DNA of 18,550 nucleotides from an uncultured Sutterella sp. (GCA_905198475.1 CAJKCQ010000046.1:1-18550), one strand, 5' to 3'. Counted from the first letter of the stretch, positions 6,661-14,231 are shown. Program-made: numbers and translations. The notes: generated by a model from the sequence alone, not told the origin.

Positions 6661-7869
6661 ATGACCCAAACGCTTTCCCCCGACGCCCTCGGCGCCTTTG
6701 CTCCCGCTCCCGCCCAATCCCTGATCGGCCTCACCCTTGACGACCCGCGCGTGCCGACGCCCTCCTTCATCCTCGACGACCGAAAGCTCGAGGCGAACAT
6801 CGTCCGCGCCAAGAAGCGCGCCGCGGAGCTCGGCGTGACGCTCCGCCCCCACCTCAAGACCCACAAGTCGATCGCGGTGGCGCGCCGTCAGATGGCTTCG
6901 CCCGAAGGGCCCGCGACGGTCTCCACCCTGGCCGAGGCCCGCTACTTCGCCGCAAACGGCGTGAAGGACATCCTCTACGCCGTCGGGATCGCCCCGCAGA
7001 AGCTCCCGGAAGTGAAGCGCATCCGCGGCCTCGGGTGCGACCTCAAGATCATCCTCGACAGCGCCGAAGCGGCTCGCCTCGTCTCGGCCTTCTGCCGCGA
7101 GGAGAAGACCGAAATCCCGGTCGTCCTCGAAGTGGACGTGGACGGGCACCGCTCGGGGATCCAGCCCGAATCCGACGAACTCCTCTCGGCGGCCGCGGCC
7201 CTCACGGACGGCGCGAAGCTCGTGGGCGTCCTCACCCATGCGGGCGACAGTTACGAATGCAAAACGCTCGAGGCGATAGTGGAGGCGGCCGAAGCCGAGC
7301 GCGCCGGCATCGTGCGGGCCGCCGAGCGCCTGCGCGCCGCCGGGTACGTCATCTCGATCGTCTCGGACGGCTCCACGCCGACCCTGATGTTCGCGAAGTC
7401 GGAGTCTGGCCTCACCGAGATCCGCGCGGGCGTCTGCGCCTTCTTCGACCTCTTCATGTCGAATGTCGGCGCCTGCCGCGTGAGCGACATCGCCGGATCG
7501 GTGCTCACCACCGTGATCGGCCGACAGGCCGGCAAGCGCCGCGTGATCACGGACTCCGGGTTCCTCGCGCTCTCCCGCGACCGCGGCACGCAGCGCCAGA
7601 AGCGCGACTACGGCTACGGGCTCGTCTGTGACCTCGCGGGCGAACCCCTGGCGGGCGGCGCGATCACGCTCTCGGGCACCAACCAGGAGCACGGCATCCT
7701 GACGCTCCCCGAGGACGCGACGCTCACCCAAGCGGACTTCCCCATCGGCCGGCGCCTCAGGATTCTCCCGAATCACGCCTGCCCCACGGCTGCGCCCTAT
7801 GCGCACCTCCTTCTCGTGCGCGACGGCGTGATCATCGACGTGCTCGAACACGTCCGCGGCTGGGAGTAG
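6661..7869 (+). CDS. DSD1-type PLP and zinc enzyme: D-serine or D-3-hydroxyaspartate dehydratase-like
   Basis: This 402-residue fold-type III PLP enzyme has an alanine-racemase-like N-terminal barrel and belongs to the family of eukaryotic D-serine dehydratase, D-threo-3-hydroxyaspartate dehydratase and D-threonine aldolase. The PLP lysine is expected in RPHLKTHK (first Lys, residue 66). The C-terminal metal motif is PNHACPT, with His372 and Cys374. In the family, His/Cys is the zinc pair of the dehydratases, while D-threonine aldolase has His/Asp. I therefore favour a dehydratase that converts a D-3-hydroxy amino acid to a keto acid and ammonia. An annotation of D-TA family PLP-dependent enzyme or alanine racemase would describe the same protein. 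GAGG lies about 10 bases upstream of the ATG. It is divergent from the regulator-rid-lyase operon, so co-regulation is likely. Confidence 0.88.
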   Translation: MTQTLSPDALGAFAPAPAQSLIGLTLDDPRVPTPSFILDDRKLEANIVRAKKRAAELGVTLRPHLKTHKSIAVARRQMASPEGPATVSTLAEARYFAANGVKDILYAVGIAPQKLPEVKRIRGLGCDLKIILDSAEAARLVSAFCREEKTEIPVVLEVDVDGHRSGIQPESDELLSAAAALTDGAKLVGVLTHAGDSYECKTLEAIVEAAEAERAGIVRAAERLRAAGYVISIVSDGSTPTLMFAKSESGLTEIRAGVCAFFDLFMSNVGACRVSDIAGSVLTTVIGRQAGKRRVITDSGFLALSRDRGTQRQKRDYGYGLVCDLAGEPLAGGAITLSGTNQEHGILTLPEDATLTQADFPIGRRLRILPNHACPTAAPYAHLLLVRDGVIIDVLEHVRGWE

Positions 7870-8132
7870 GCCCGCCGCCGCTCCATCCGGGCGGAGCGGG
7901 ACCGACGGAGTCCGGGAAAGCCGCCGTTTTCCCTGCCCGCGGCCCCGTCACCCCGAGATGACGCGCTCGGACGCGCGGGGACGTGCGGGCGATAGTGCGG
8001 CGGCTATTGCGCCTCCCTCCTGCAGGCTATTTCCTCATTCGAAAGGAGAAGCCGGAGTAGAGTCACGCCATAGGGCGCCGTGCTCCTTCCATCCGCGCCC
8101 TCAGAACACAATTCCGGCTCACAGGAAACCAG

Positions 8133-9566
8133 ATGACCCACACTTCCGACGAGACCCCGAAGACGCTCTACGCCAAGATCGTGGACGCCCACACGGTGAA
8201 GCGCATCGACGCCCAAACCGTGCTTCTCTACTGCGACGCCCACTTCGCCAACGAATACACGAGCCCGCAGGCCTTTGCGGGCTTGGGCGAACGCGGCGTT
8301 CCGGTGGCGGTGCCCGACGCACACCTCTGCGTCGTGGACCACATCATTCCGAGCGAGGACGTCACGCCGCGCGTCATTCACGACCATGCGAGCCTCGTGC
8401 AGGCCGAAACGCTCGAAGCGAACTGCCGCAAATACGGCATCGACGCCTTCTACGGACCCAACGACCCCGACCAGGGCGTCGAGCACGTGCTCATGGACGA
8501 ACAGGGCCTCGTGCGCCCGGGCATGGTGGTGATCTGCGGCGACAGCCACACGACCACCCACGGGGCGTTGGGCGCCCTGGGCTTCGGCATCGGCACCTCC
8601 GAGATCGAGCACATTCTCGCGACTCAAACCCTCGTCTACCGGCTCGCCGGCACGATGAGGATCCGCATCAACGGACAATTGCCCGCAGGCTCGACCGCGA
8701 AGGATCTCGTCCTCACGGTGCTCCGCAAAACCTCCGCGCGCGGCGCGCTCGGTCTCGTCGTCGAATACTGCGGCAGCGCCGTCGAAGCGCTCCCGATGGA
8801 GGGGCGCCTCACGCTCTGCAACCTCACGGTTGAGGCGGGCGCCCGCGGCGCCCTGATCGCTCCGGACGAAAAGGCGCTCGACTGGGTGAAGGCCCATGCG
8901 CTCGGCCTCTCGGACGAGGACTTCGCCGCCATGGCCGCCTACGCGAAGACGCTCCATTCCGACCCGGGCGCGCACTTTGACCGCGAGGTTGAGCTCGACG
9001 CCGCCTCGGTGACGCCGATGACGACCTGGGGAACCTCGCCCGACCAGGCCGCGGCGATCGACGAGCCGATTCCCGATCCGGAGTCCTTCACCGACCCGAT
9101 CGCGCGCGAGGCCGCCCGGCGCGGCCTCGCCTATCAGGGTCTGGAACCGGGCCGTCCGATGGCGGGCACGGCCATCGAGCACGTCTTCATCGGGAGCTGC
9201 ACGAATGCGCGCATCTCCGACCTCCGGGCGGCCGCGGCCGTGCTGAAGGGCCGCAGGGTCGCCAAGGGCGTGCGCGCCCAGGTGATGCCGGGCTCGATGC
9301 GGGTGCGGCGCGAGGCTGAAGCCGAAGGGCTCGACCGGATCTTCAAGGAGGCGGGGTTTGAATGGCGCAAGAGCGGGTGCACGCTCTGTCTCGCGATGAA
9401 CGGCGACATCCTCGGCGACGGCGTGCGGTGTGCGTCCACGACGAACCGCAACTTCGAGGGCCGGCAGGGGCGCGGGGCAAGAACGCATCTCGTGAGCCCG
9501 GAAACGGCCGCCGCTTCGGCAGTGACGGGCGTCATCACCGATCCGCGCACGTTGGAGCGCCTTTGA
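8133..9566 (+). CDS. leuC: LeuC-like 3-isopropylmalate/related dehydratase large subunit
   Basis: This 477-residue aconitase-superfamily large subunit contains the three [4Fe-4S] ligands in IGSCTN (Cys356) and SGCTLCLAMNGD (Cys416 and Cys419). It also has the LeuC signatures CGDSHTTTHGALGALGFGIG and ASTTNRNFEGRQGRGARTHL. In leucine synthesis LeuCD isomerises 2- to 3-isopropylmalate. The protein departs from E. coli LeuC at usually conserved places: NDPDQG instead of NHPYQG (about 110-115) and PGSM instead of PGSG (386-389). No leuA or leuB lies beside it. It may be a paralog acting on citramalate, dimethylmalate or another C4-C6 hydroxy acid. AGGAAA precedes the ATG. The 263 bases upstream hold no gene that I can support. 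The small subunit gene follows after 23 bases. Confidence 0.9.
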   Translation: MTHTSDETPKTLYAKIVDAHTVKRIDAQTVLLYCDAHFANEYTSPQAFAGLGERGVPVAVPDAHLCVVDHIIPSEDVTPRVIHDHASLVQAETLEANCRKYGIDAFYGPNDPDQGVEHVLMDEQGLVRPGMVVICGDSHTTTHGALGALGFGIGTSEIEHILATQTLVYRLAGTMRIRINGQLPAGSTAKDLVLTVLRKTSARGALGLVVEYCGSAVEALPMEGRLTLCNLTVEAGARGALIAPDEKALDWVKAHALGLSDEDFAAMAAYAKTLHSDPGAHFDREVELDAASVTPMTTWGTSPDQAAAIDEPIPDPESFTDPIAREAARRGLAYQGLEPGRPMAGTAIEHVFIGSCTNARISDLRAAAAVLKGRRVAKGVRAQVMPGSMRVRREAEAEGLDRIFKEAGFEWRKSGCTLCLAMNGDILGDGVRCASTTNRNFEGRQGRGARTHLVSPETAAASAVTGVITDPRTLERL

Positions 9567-9589
9567 AGCCGCAGCGAAGGAGAAGACAG

Positions 9590-10246
9590 ATGGAAAAATT
9601 CACGACTCTCGCCGCCGTTGCGGCGCCGCTTCCGATCGACAACCTCGACACCGACCAGCTGATGCCCAAGCAGTTCCTGCATGGGATCGACAAGAAGGGC
9701 CTCGGCCGAGGGCTCCTCTGGAACCTCCGCATGGACGCCGACGGACGCCCGCGCCCCGAGTGCGTTCTGAACCGCCCCGGGTTTGAGGAGACGAAGATCA
9801 TCGCCGCCGGACCCAACTTCGGCTGCGGCTCAAGCCGCGAGCACGCCGTCTGGGGGCTGCTGCAGTACGGCATCCGCGCCGTGATCGCGCCCTCCTTCGG
9901 CGAGATCTTCTATTCGAACTGCTTCAACAACGGGCTCCTTGCCGCGCGCGTCACGCCCGAAGACGGCGCCGCGATCCTCGCGGCCCTCTCGGACGTGAAG
10001 CCCGTCCGGCTCGTGATCGACCTCGAGGCCGAGCGCATTGCACTTGAATCGGGCGCAGCGTCCTGGAGCTTTCAGGTTGCTCCCCGCCACCGCCGCATGC
10101 TCCTCCTGGGGCTCGACATGGTGGACGCGACGCTGCAGGACAAGGCCGAGATCGAAGCCTTCCGCGCCGCCCATGAAGCAAAGTTCCCGTGGATGGCGGG
10201 ACTTCCGGGCAAGTACCGGCGGATCCGCGACGGCCGCAGGGCGTAG
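9590..10246 (+). CDS. leuD: LeuD-like dehydratase small subunit
   Basis: This 218-residue swivel-domain subunit partners the LeuC-like protein. It shows the family hallmarks NLDTDQLMPKQFL (18-30), the substrate-loop motif NFGCGSSREHA (76-86), and APSFGEIFYSNCFNNGLL. The C-terminal region resembles LeuD but has RHRRMLLLGLDMV where E. coli LeuD has a RHCMMNGLD-like sequence. I chose the ATG at 9590 because GAAGGAG lies just upstream and the product aligns with LeuD from its first residues. The frame extends upstream inside leuC without biological meaning. It forms a two-gene operon with leuC and is followed by a hairpin. Confidence 0.92.
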   Translation: MEKFTTLAAVAAPLPIDNLDTDQLMPKQFLHGIDKKGLGRGLLWNLRMDADGRPRPECVLNRPGFEETKIIAAGPNFGCGSSREHAVWGLLQYGIRAVIAPSFGEIFYSNCFNNGLLAARVTPEDGAAILAALSDVKPVRLVIDLEAERIALESGAASWSFQVAPRHRRMLLLGLDMVDATLQDKAEIEAFRAAHEAKFPWMAGLPGKYRRIRDGRRA

Positions 10247-10293
10247 CGCTTGATCACCCGGTCACGCGCCTCACCCATTTTTTCACTCCAAGT

Positions 10294-10328
10294 GATCCCG
10301 CAGGCTTTCTTTTGAAAGATGCGGGATC
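10294..10328 (+). terminator. Hairpin downstream of leuCD
   Basis: GATCCCGCA (10294-10302) pairs perfectly with TGCGGGATC (10320-10328). Inside it CTTTC pairs with GAAAG around a TTTT loop, giving 14 pairs with one small bulge. It starts 48 bases after the leuD stop. The following bases, GCTTTCC, are not a strong T-run, so termination may be partial. Confidence 0.5.
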
Positions 10329-10417
10329 GCTTTCCGTGCGGGACGCTGACCCGCAGCTCCCATCACTCACCCTTTGAAAGATTGAGAAGGAGGATGCAGA
10401 GAGGGCTGCACTGAGTA

Positions 10418-10440
10418 CTCCCTGCCGGGAGCGTTCTTTT
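10418..10440 (+). terminator. Second possible terminator in the leuD-DMT gap
   Basis: CTCCC-TGCC-GGGAG followed by CGTTCTTTT forms a short GC hairpin with a T-rich tail. It would back up the stronger hairpin at 10294. The remaining gap (10247-10606) holds no ORF with a start codon, binding site and recognisable product. Confidence 0.35.
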
Positions 10441-10606
10441 CGAGGCGTCACCAAACCGAACCCGTCGACGATCCCGGGCGCCCCGACGCCGCCCGTCGCG
10501 GCCCGACGGACGTCATTGAGGCCCTCATCGACCCGTCGGGAGTCAAAATGGATGAAACTGACGGCGCGGACGGGTGGGAGGCTTCGAGCGAAGCTTCAAG
10601 ATAGCC

Positions 10607-11575
10607 TCAGTCTCTGCGGCGCTTGAGGAGCCTCGCGCCCTTGGCCTGCACCATGAGGAGGCCCGCCAACATCAGGAGCGACCCGCAGACGAAGAAGGAC
10701 CCGATCGTTTCCCCGAGAAGCATCACCGAGAAGAGGACGCCGAAGAAAGGCGTCATGAAGACGAGGACGCCTAGGCGCGCCGCCAGATACACCTTGATCA
10801 ACTGGCACCAGACGAGGTAGGACGCGAATGAGACGATGAAGATCTGGAAGAGGATGCTCGCCCAGGCGATCGGAGTGCCGGCGAAGTGATCCTGCCCGGT
10901 GAGGAAGGCGATCGGGATGAGGACGACCGCGGCGCCCGCCAATTGGGTGAAGAGCATTTGCGTGGGCGCGGCGTCGTTCATCGTGGTCGTACGCATGAAG
11001 ATCGTCGTGCACCCCCAGGAGACGCCCGACATGAGGCCGAGGAGGTCGCCGAGGATCCAGAGGTCCCCGGAAGCCCCCTGCCCGGCCAAAACCGCCGGAA
11101 GCAGGAACGCCACGACGATGCCGCTGAAGGCGACGAGCAGCCCCGCCCACTGCAGGACGGCGAGCCGCTCTTCGGGCAGGCGGATCGAGAGCCCGACCGC
11201 CGCGAAGAAGGGCGCGGTGTAGAGCAGCACCGACATGTGGGAGGCGGTCGTGAACCGCAGACCTTCGGCGACGAAGAAGAATTCCCCGATGAACCCAAGG
11301 GCCACGAGGCAGGCGTCCCGGAAGCGCACGTTCCAGTTCCACTTCTCCTTCAGATAGAAGTGGTTGGCGAGAAGGAGCAGACAGGCCGAGGCCAGAGACC
11401 TCACCCCCACCTGCAGCATCGGCGAGATGTCCGGGCCCGCGGCCTTGATCGCCGTCTGCTGCATGCCCCAGATCATCGAGAGCACGACGCAGATGAGGAA
11501 GGCCTTCACGTCGATCGGGCGGCGGAGCGCGGCGGAGGGTTTCTTCTCAGTCGCTTCTGAGGCGGTGCGGGTCAT
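10607..11575 (-). CDS. EamA/DMT-family permease
   Basis: This 322-residue inner-membrane protein is built of two EamA repeats with about ten hydrophobic segments. It has the typical early motif MIWGMQQTAIKAAG after the first helix, and a second repeat beginning near GDLLGLMSGVSWGCTTIFMR. The family exports amino acids, metabolites or drugs, and the substrate cannot be predicted here. The C-terminus KGARLLKRRRD is positively charged and cytoplasmic. The ATG at 11575 is the only reasonable start, but it lacks a clear ribosome binding site. The gene appears monocistronic. Upstream lies a pair of direct repeats that may be regulatory. Confidence 0.88.
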   Translation of the reverse strand: MTRTASEATEKKPSAALRRPIDVKAFLICVVLSMIWGMQQTAIKAAGPDISPMLQVGVRSLASACLLLLANHFYLKEKWNWNVRFRDACLVALGFIGEFFFVAEGLRFTTASHMSVLLYTAPFFAAVGLSIRLPEERLAVLQWAGLLVAFSGIVVAFLLPAVLAGQGASGDLWILGDLLGLMSGVSWGCTTIFMRTTTMNDAAPTQMLFTQLAGAAVVLIPIAFLTGQDHFAGTPIAWASILFQIFIVSFASYLVWCQLIKVYLAARLGVLVFMTPFFGVLFSVMLLGETIGSFFVCGSLLMLAGLLMVQAKGARLLKRRRD

Positions 11576-11649
11576 GGCGGAGAATGGAATCTTTCCGGTT
11601 GTTTCAGAAAGCTACAGATGATACGCCCGCTTGGGGAGTCCTCCCGATT

Positions 11650-11674
11650 GATATTTCGACAACCGATATTTCGA
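11650..11674. repeat. Tandem GATATTTCGA motif upstream of the DMT gene
   Basis: GATATTTCGA occurs at 11650-11659 and again at 11665-11674, a centre spacing of 15 bases. The site is 75-99 bases upstream of the DMT gene start and is AT-rich in a GC-rich surrounding. It could be a tandem regulator site. Confidence 0.4.
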
Positions 11675-11796
11675 TTGAACATCGAGAGGGCAGAGATGGC
11701 ATGAAGCGCTCAGGGCATTTGAAACGGTATTCCCCAGGGCTACCCACAACCATGCCTGAAGAGCCTAATAATCCTCACCCCCCGATACAAGCATGG

Positions 11797-11973
11797 ATGC
11801 TCATCGGCCTCTCGGCGAAGAGCGCCATCCTGATGGTCGAATTCAGCAGGATGAAGCGCGAGGGCGGCATGAGCCCGGACGAAGCCGCGCGGGCGGGCGC
11901 CGGGCAGCGCTTCCGCGCGGTGATGATGCCCGCCTGGTCCTTCATCTTCGGCGTCCTGCCGATGGTCTTCTCA
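11797..11973 (+). pseudogene. Relic of an RND (HAE1/AcrB-type) efflux pump
   Basis: Fifty-nine codons read MLIGLSAKSAILMVEFSRMK, then REGGMSPDEAARAGAGQRFR, then AVMMPAWSFIFGVLPMVFS. This is the conserved C-terminal membrane segment of AcrB-like permeases (GLSAKNAILIVEF and the PILMTSLAFILGVLP region). The homology begins and ends abruptly, with no pump sequence on either side, so the remaining ~1000 residues are gone. The motif Thr is replaced by Pro (MMPAW). The surrounding frame is open from 11584 to 12030 but the flanks are not RND-like. It is a decayed remnant, not a functional gene. Confidence 0.8.
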
Positions 11974-12315
11974 CGAGCAGCGACATCGCCATGCGGGGTG
12001 CGGCGAAGGCGAGGTGTTCGGGCGCCGTGAAGTGTTGGGCGAAGCGTTCGCGGTCGGACATCTGGAGGAGTGACGGAGGAAAACGAAAGAAGAAGCGCCG
12101 GGCCGCGGGATCGGTCGTCGTCAGTGAACGCCTCAACCGAGGCGTCCGCAGACGCTGCCGCCCGGAGAAGCCGCCCGGGCGGCGGGAGGCGCCGGAACAT
12201 GTGAGAAGGCGTTGTGGCCGCTTCCTCATGAAGTCCGGCCGCAACGCTTCGGTGGAACCGCATTGGACGCGGTGCGGATACGGAGCGGAACGCGACATCC
12301 GCTCCGCCTCCGCAC
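11974..12315 (-). other. Remnant-like region without a supportable intact gene
   Basis: The minus strand contains a coding-like stretch, MSDRERFAQHFTAPEHLAFA then APRMAMSLLV, starting at 12061. Its codon third positions are GC-rich as in the neighbouring genes, and it ends exactly where the RND relic begins. No Shine-Dalgarno is visible. The stretch between 12315 and 12061 carries open but frame-mixed minus-strand sequence. It may be the broken start of a gene once downstream of fhuB. I do not recognise it. Confidence 0.3.
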
Positions 12316-12397
12316 TCACCTGCCCGATTTTCTCAGGCGCCCAAAGAGAAGGAGAAGCAGGAAGTACCCCGCCCCGAGAATGGCGGCGAGGGTCCCC
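12316..12397 (-). pseudogene. fhuB: Detached 3' end of fhuB
   Basis: Read on the minus strand from 12397, this piece continues after Thr with LAAILGAGYFLLLLLFGR, then a basic tail and a TGA stop at 12316. That is the last membrane helix of a FecCD/FhuB permease. In FhuB proteins the motif ending PAG/P-G is followed by TALIGAPxFLWLL-like sequence. The other part of the gene ends with APAQIPAGT at the far side of the IS. Joining the two across one copy of the GGTCCCC duplication restores a single frame and a protein of about 672 residues, close to the E. coli FhuB length of 660. Confidence 0.88.
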
Positions 12398-12399
12398 CC

Positions 12400-12419
12400 T
12401 ATCTGTCAAAATAGGTGCC
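12400..12419 (+). repeat. Left terminal inverted repeat of the IS
   Basis: TATCTGTCAAAATAGGTGCC matches the complement of the right end (TGTCTGTCAAGTTAGTTGCC) at 16 of 20 positions. It would be a transposase binding site. Confidence 0.7.
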
Positions 12420-12441
12420 AAGCTAACCTACAGAGCATCTC

Positions 12442-12975
12442 ATGGCTAAACCTTATCCTCCCCAACTTCGGGAAGCGGCCGTCAAAGACATCATCTCCAA
12501 GACCTTGAAATACAGGGAGGCCTGCGAGAAATACGGCATCAGTGAAGGCACCCTTCGTGACTGGGTGTACAAGGCCAAGCTTCACGAGCGCGTGTCCCAG
12601 CATGTTCCTGACCTGCCGAAGGTCCAAGCCGTCGTCAAACCTCCGCTGCCGCGAGGGGTTACCTTGAAGCAGGCCCATGCTTCCGTCGTCTTGCGTGATC
12701 ACCTCGGCGCCGACTCCGAAGCCTTTGGCGCCTACTGCCGAGCTCAGGGGTTTCAGGCCAACGCGGTCGCCAAGTGGGCCGCCTGGTTCGAGACGCATGA
12801 AATGACGGACATGGATTCCTACCGAGCCGTGGAAATCAGTGCGAAAAACAAAGATAGCCAAATCAAGGAGCTATCAAAAGAGTTGGATCGTCAAACCAAG
12901 GCGCTGGCAGAAACTGCGGCTTTGCTGGTGCTGTCAAAAAAAGCCGAGGCGATCTGGGGCACAAGGGAAGGTTGA
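12442..12975 (+). CDS. IS3-family transposase OrfA
   Basis: This 177-residue DNA-binding subunit starts MAKPYPPQLREAAVKDI. A helix-turn-helix (about residues 8-45, REACEKYGISEGTLRDWVYK) recognises the IS ends. A second HTH-like stretch follows near LRDHLGADSEAFGAYCRAQG. The C-terminal coiled coil ends in ALAETAALLVLSKKAEAIWG, a hallmark of the longer OrfA proteins of some IS3 groups. The gene overlaps orfB by TTGA, with orfB in the -1 frame, and contains the slippery A7 run at 12936-12942. Confidence 0.9.
   Translation: MAKPYPPQLREAAVKDIISKTLKYREACEKYGISEGTLRDWVYKAKLHERVSQHVPDLPKVQAVVKPPLPRGVTLKQAHASVVLRDHLGADSEAFGAYCRAQGFQANAVAKWAAWFETHEMTDMDSYRAVEISAKNKDSQIKELSKELDRQTKALAETAALLVLSKKAEAIWGTREG
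12936..12942 (+). other. Programmed -1 frameshift site between orfA and orfB
   Basis: Seven A residues lie in the zero frame as TCA AAA AAA GCC, the classical A-AAA-AAA slippery heptamer. After a -1 slip the new frame is open without a stop (AGC CGA GGC GAT) straight into orfB, producing an OrfAB fusion. IS3-family elements use this to make their active transposase. Confidence 0.7.
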
Positions 12976-14060
12976 ACAATCCCTCAGATCGCCGGAAATT
13001 CATTGAATTGATCAACGAAGCGCATGCCGCAGGTGCGGGGCTGAGCGCCTGCTGCAAAACATTGGGTATCGATTTCAAGTCGTACCAGCGATGGAGTTTA
13101 AGCCCGGATCGGGAAGATCAACGCACCAAGGCGGCAAGGGCGAAGGCTCCTCCACGTGCCCCCTCGCGTCGAGCACTATCTGCTGAAGAGCGTGCGGCCA
13201 TCGTTGACCGCTACTGCCAGGCAGACGTTGTGGACTTAAGCCTGACCCAGGCGTACTACACGATCCTCGACAAGGGGGAGTACTACGGCTCGTTGCGCAC
13301 CGTCTACCGCGTGATGTCCGCGGCGCAACTCAATGCACCGCGCGATCTTACCAAGGCCCGGAGAGCCTCTCGACGGCCTACCACGCATCAGGCGACCGGC
13401 CCTGGGCAGGTCTGGACCTGGGACATTACGTACTTCAGGAATGCCTGCGCCACTGGAGCTTTCTTCTATGGCTATGCCATTGTTGATATTTTTACTCGAC
13501 AACTCGTCCATTATGCCGTCTACGAAGCCGACAACGAGGTCAATGCAAAAGAGTTTCTCGAAAAGGCATTCCGAATCAAGGGAATCAAGCCTCGGCAGTT
13601 GGTGCTGCACTCCGACAACGGTGCTGCCATGAAGTCGGCCGGCACGCTCGGCGTCCTGGCGGCCTACTCAGTCGAACCCTCCAGAAGTCGCCCCCGAGTA
13701 AGCAACGACAATCCTTACTCGGAATCGTTCTTCCGTACCTTGAAGTACACGGGGAGACATCTTTACCCCGCTGGCGGATTTACATCATTGCAAGAAGCGC
13801 GTGAGTGGTTGGAGGACTATGCTAACGACTACAACGGTTGTAGATATCACAGTGGAATCAATTACGTAACGCCTAACGCTCGTGCCTCAGGAGAAGAAGT
13901 GGAGATCCTCGCGAAGCGCAAGAAAGTCTTAGAGGCCGCGAGGGCGAATCACCCTGAGCGCTGGATTCAAGGGAAGACTATGAACTGTCAGCCTAGCGGC
14001 TCGGTGTGGCTCAACCCCGAGAAAACGTCGGTGACTACGGAGGACGTCCCTCATGAATAG
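12972..14060 (+). CDS. IS3-family transposase OrfB (DDE integrase domain)
   Basis: This 362-residue catalytic subunit has an N-terminal helix-turn-helix region (about 10-45). An rve/integrase core carries all three acidic residues: Asp151 in WTWDITY, Asp215 in LHSDNGAAM, and Glu251 in NPYSESFFRTLKY. The 35-residue spacing between the last two is the DD(35)E pattern of IS3. The C-terminus includes RYHSGINYVTPNARASGE, the usual IS3 H-x-G-x-x-Y-x-TP region. The listed start is a TTG overlapping the orfA stop. In practice the protein is probably made as an OrfAB fusion by -1 frameshifting at 12936. No truncation is visible. Confidence 0.92.
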   Translation: MNNPSDRRKFIELINEAHAAGAGLSACCKTLGIDFKSYQRWSLSPDREDQRTKAARAKAPPRAPSRRALSAEERAAIVDRYCQADVVDLSLTQAYYTILDKGEYYGSLRTVYRVMSAAQLNAPRDLTKARRASRRPTTHQATGPGQVWTWDITYFRNACATGAFFYGYAIVDIFTRQLVHYAVYEADNEVNAKEFLEKAFRIKGIKPRQLVLHSDNGAAMKSAGTLGVLAAYSVEPSRSRPRVSNDNPYSESFFRTLKYTGRHLYPAGGFTSLQEAREWLEDYANDYNGCRYHSGINYVTPNARASGEEVEILAKRKKVLEAARANHPERWIQGKTMNCQPSGSVWLNPEKTSVTTEDVPHE

Positions 14061-14084
14061 TCGTATTCGTGGATGGCGGCCAGG

Positions 14085-14153
14085 CTGTCAAGATCAGAGG
14101 CGTATACCGCAGGCGCGGCAGCGCCGAGGATATGCCGCCGGCGCTCTTGACAG
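14085..14153. repeat. Inverted repeat CTGTCAAGA/TCTTGACAG inside the IS tail
   Basis: CTGTCAAGA (14085-14093) and TCTTGACAG (14145-14153) form a perfect 9-bp inverted repeat 25 bases after orfB. The right copy plus the next bases (TTGACAGAC) is identical to the core of the real right end of the IS (TTGACAGAC at 14385-14393). It may mark an older right end, with material added outside it. Confidence 0.5.
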
Positions 14154-14177
14154 ACGCAGACGACATCCAGAGCCTTG

Positions 14178-14231
14178 GGCTCAGGAGGGTGGACAAGGCC
14201 GCCCCTGCGGCCTTGACCAGCCTCCCGAGCC
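14178..14231. repeat. Long hairpin in the IS 3' tail (25-base arms)
   Basis: The arms at 14178-14202 and 14207-14231 pair at 22 of 25 positions around the loop CCCT. The innermost CAAGGCCGC/GCGGCCTTG is perfect, and the mismatches are three isolated single pairs. A second small hairpin, GGGGC-GGA-GCCCC, follows at 14257-14269. The 336 bases after orfB (14061-14396) hold this structure, an AT-rich end, and no gene that I can support. The hairpin could protect the transposase mRNA end, shield orfB from outside transcription, or be a separate small mobile repeat. Confidence 0.6.

Noticed and set aside
6619..7851. A 410-codon minus-strand ORF opposite the DSD1-like gene
   Set aside because: It is antisense to an enzyme with intact catalytic motifs, and no recognisable motif appears in it.
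8004..9488. A 494-codon minus-strand ORF opposite leuC
   Set aside because: It is a shadow of a conserved iron-sulfur enzyme gene in GC-rich sequence.
10254..10454. A 66-codon minus-strand ORF between leuD and the DMT gene
   Set aside because: It reads through the leuCD hairpin and has no family resemblance or clear ribosome binding site.
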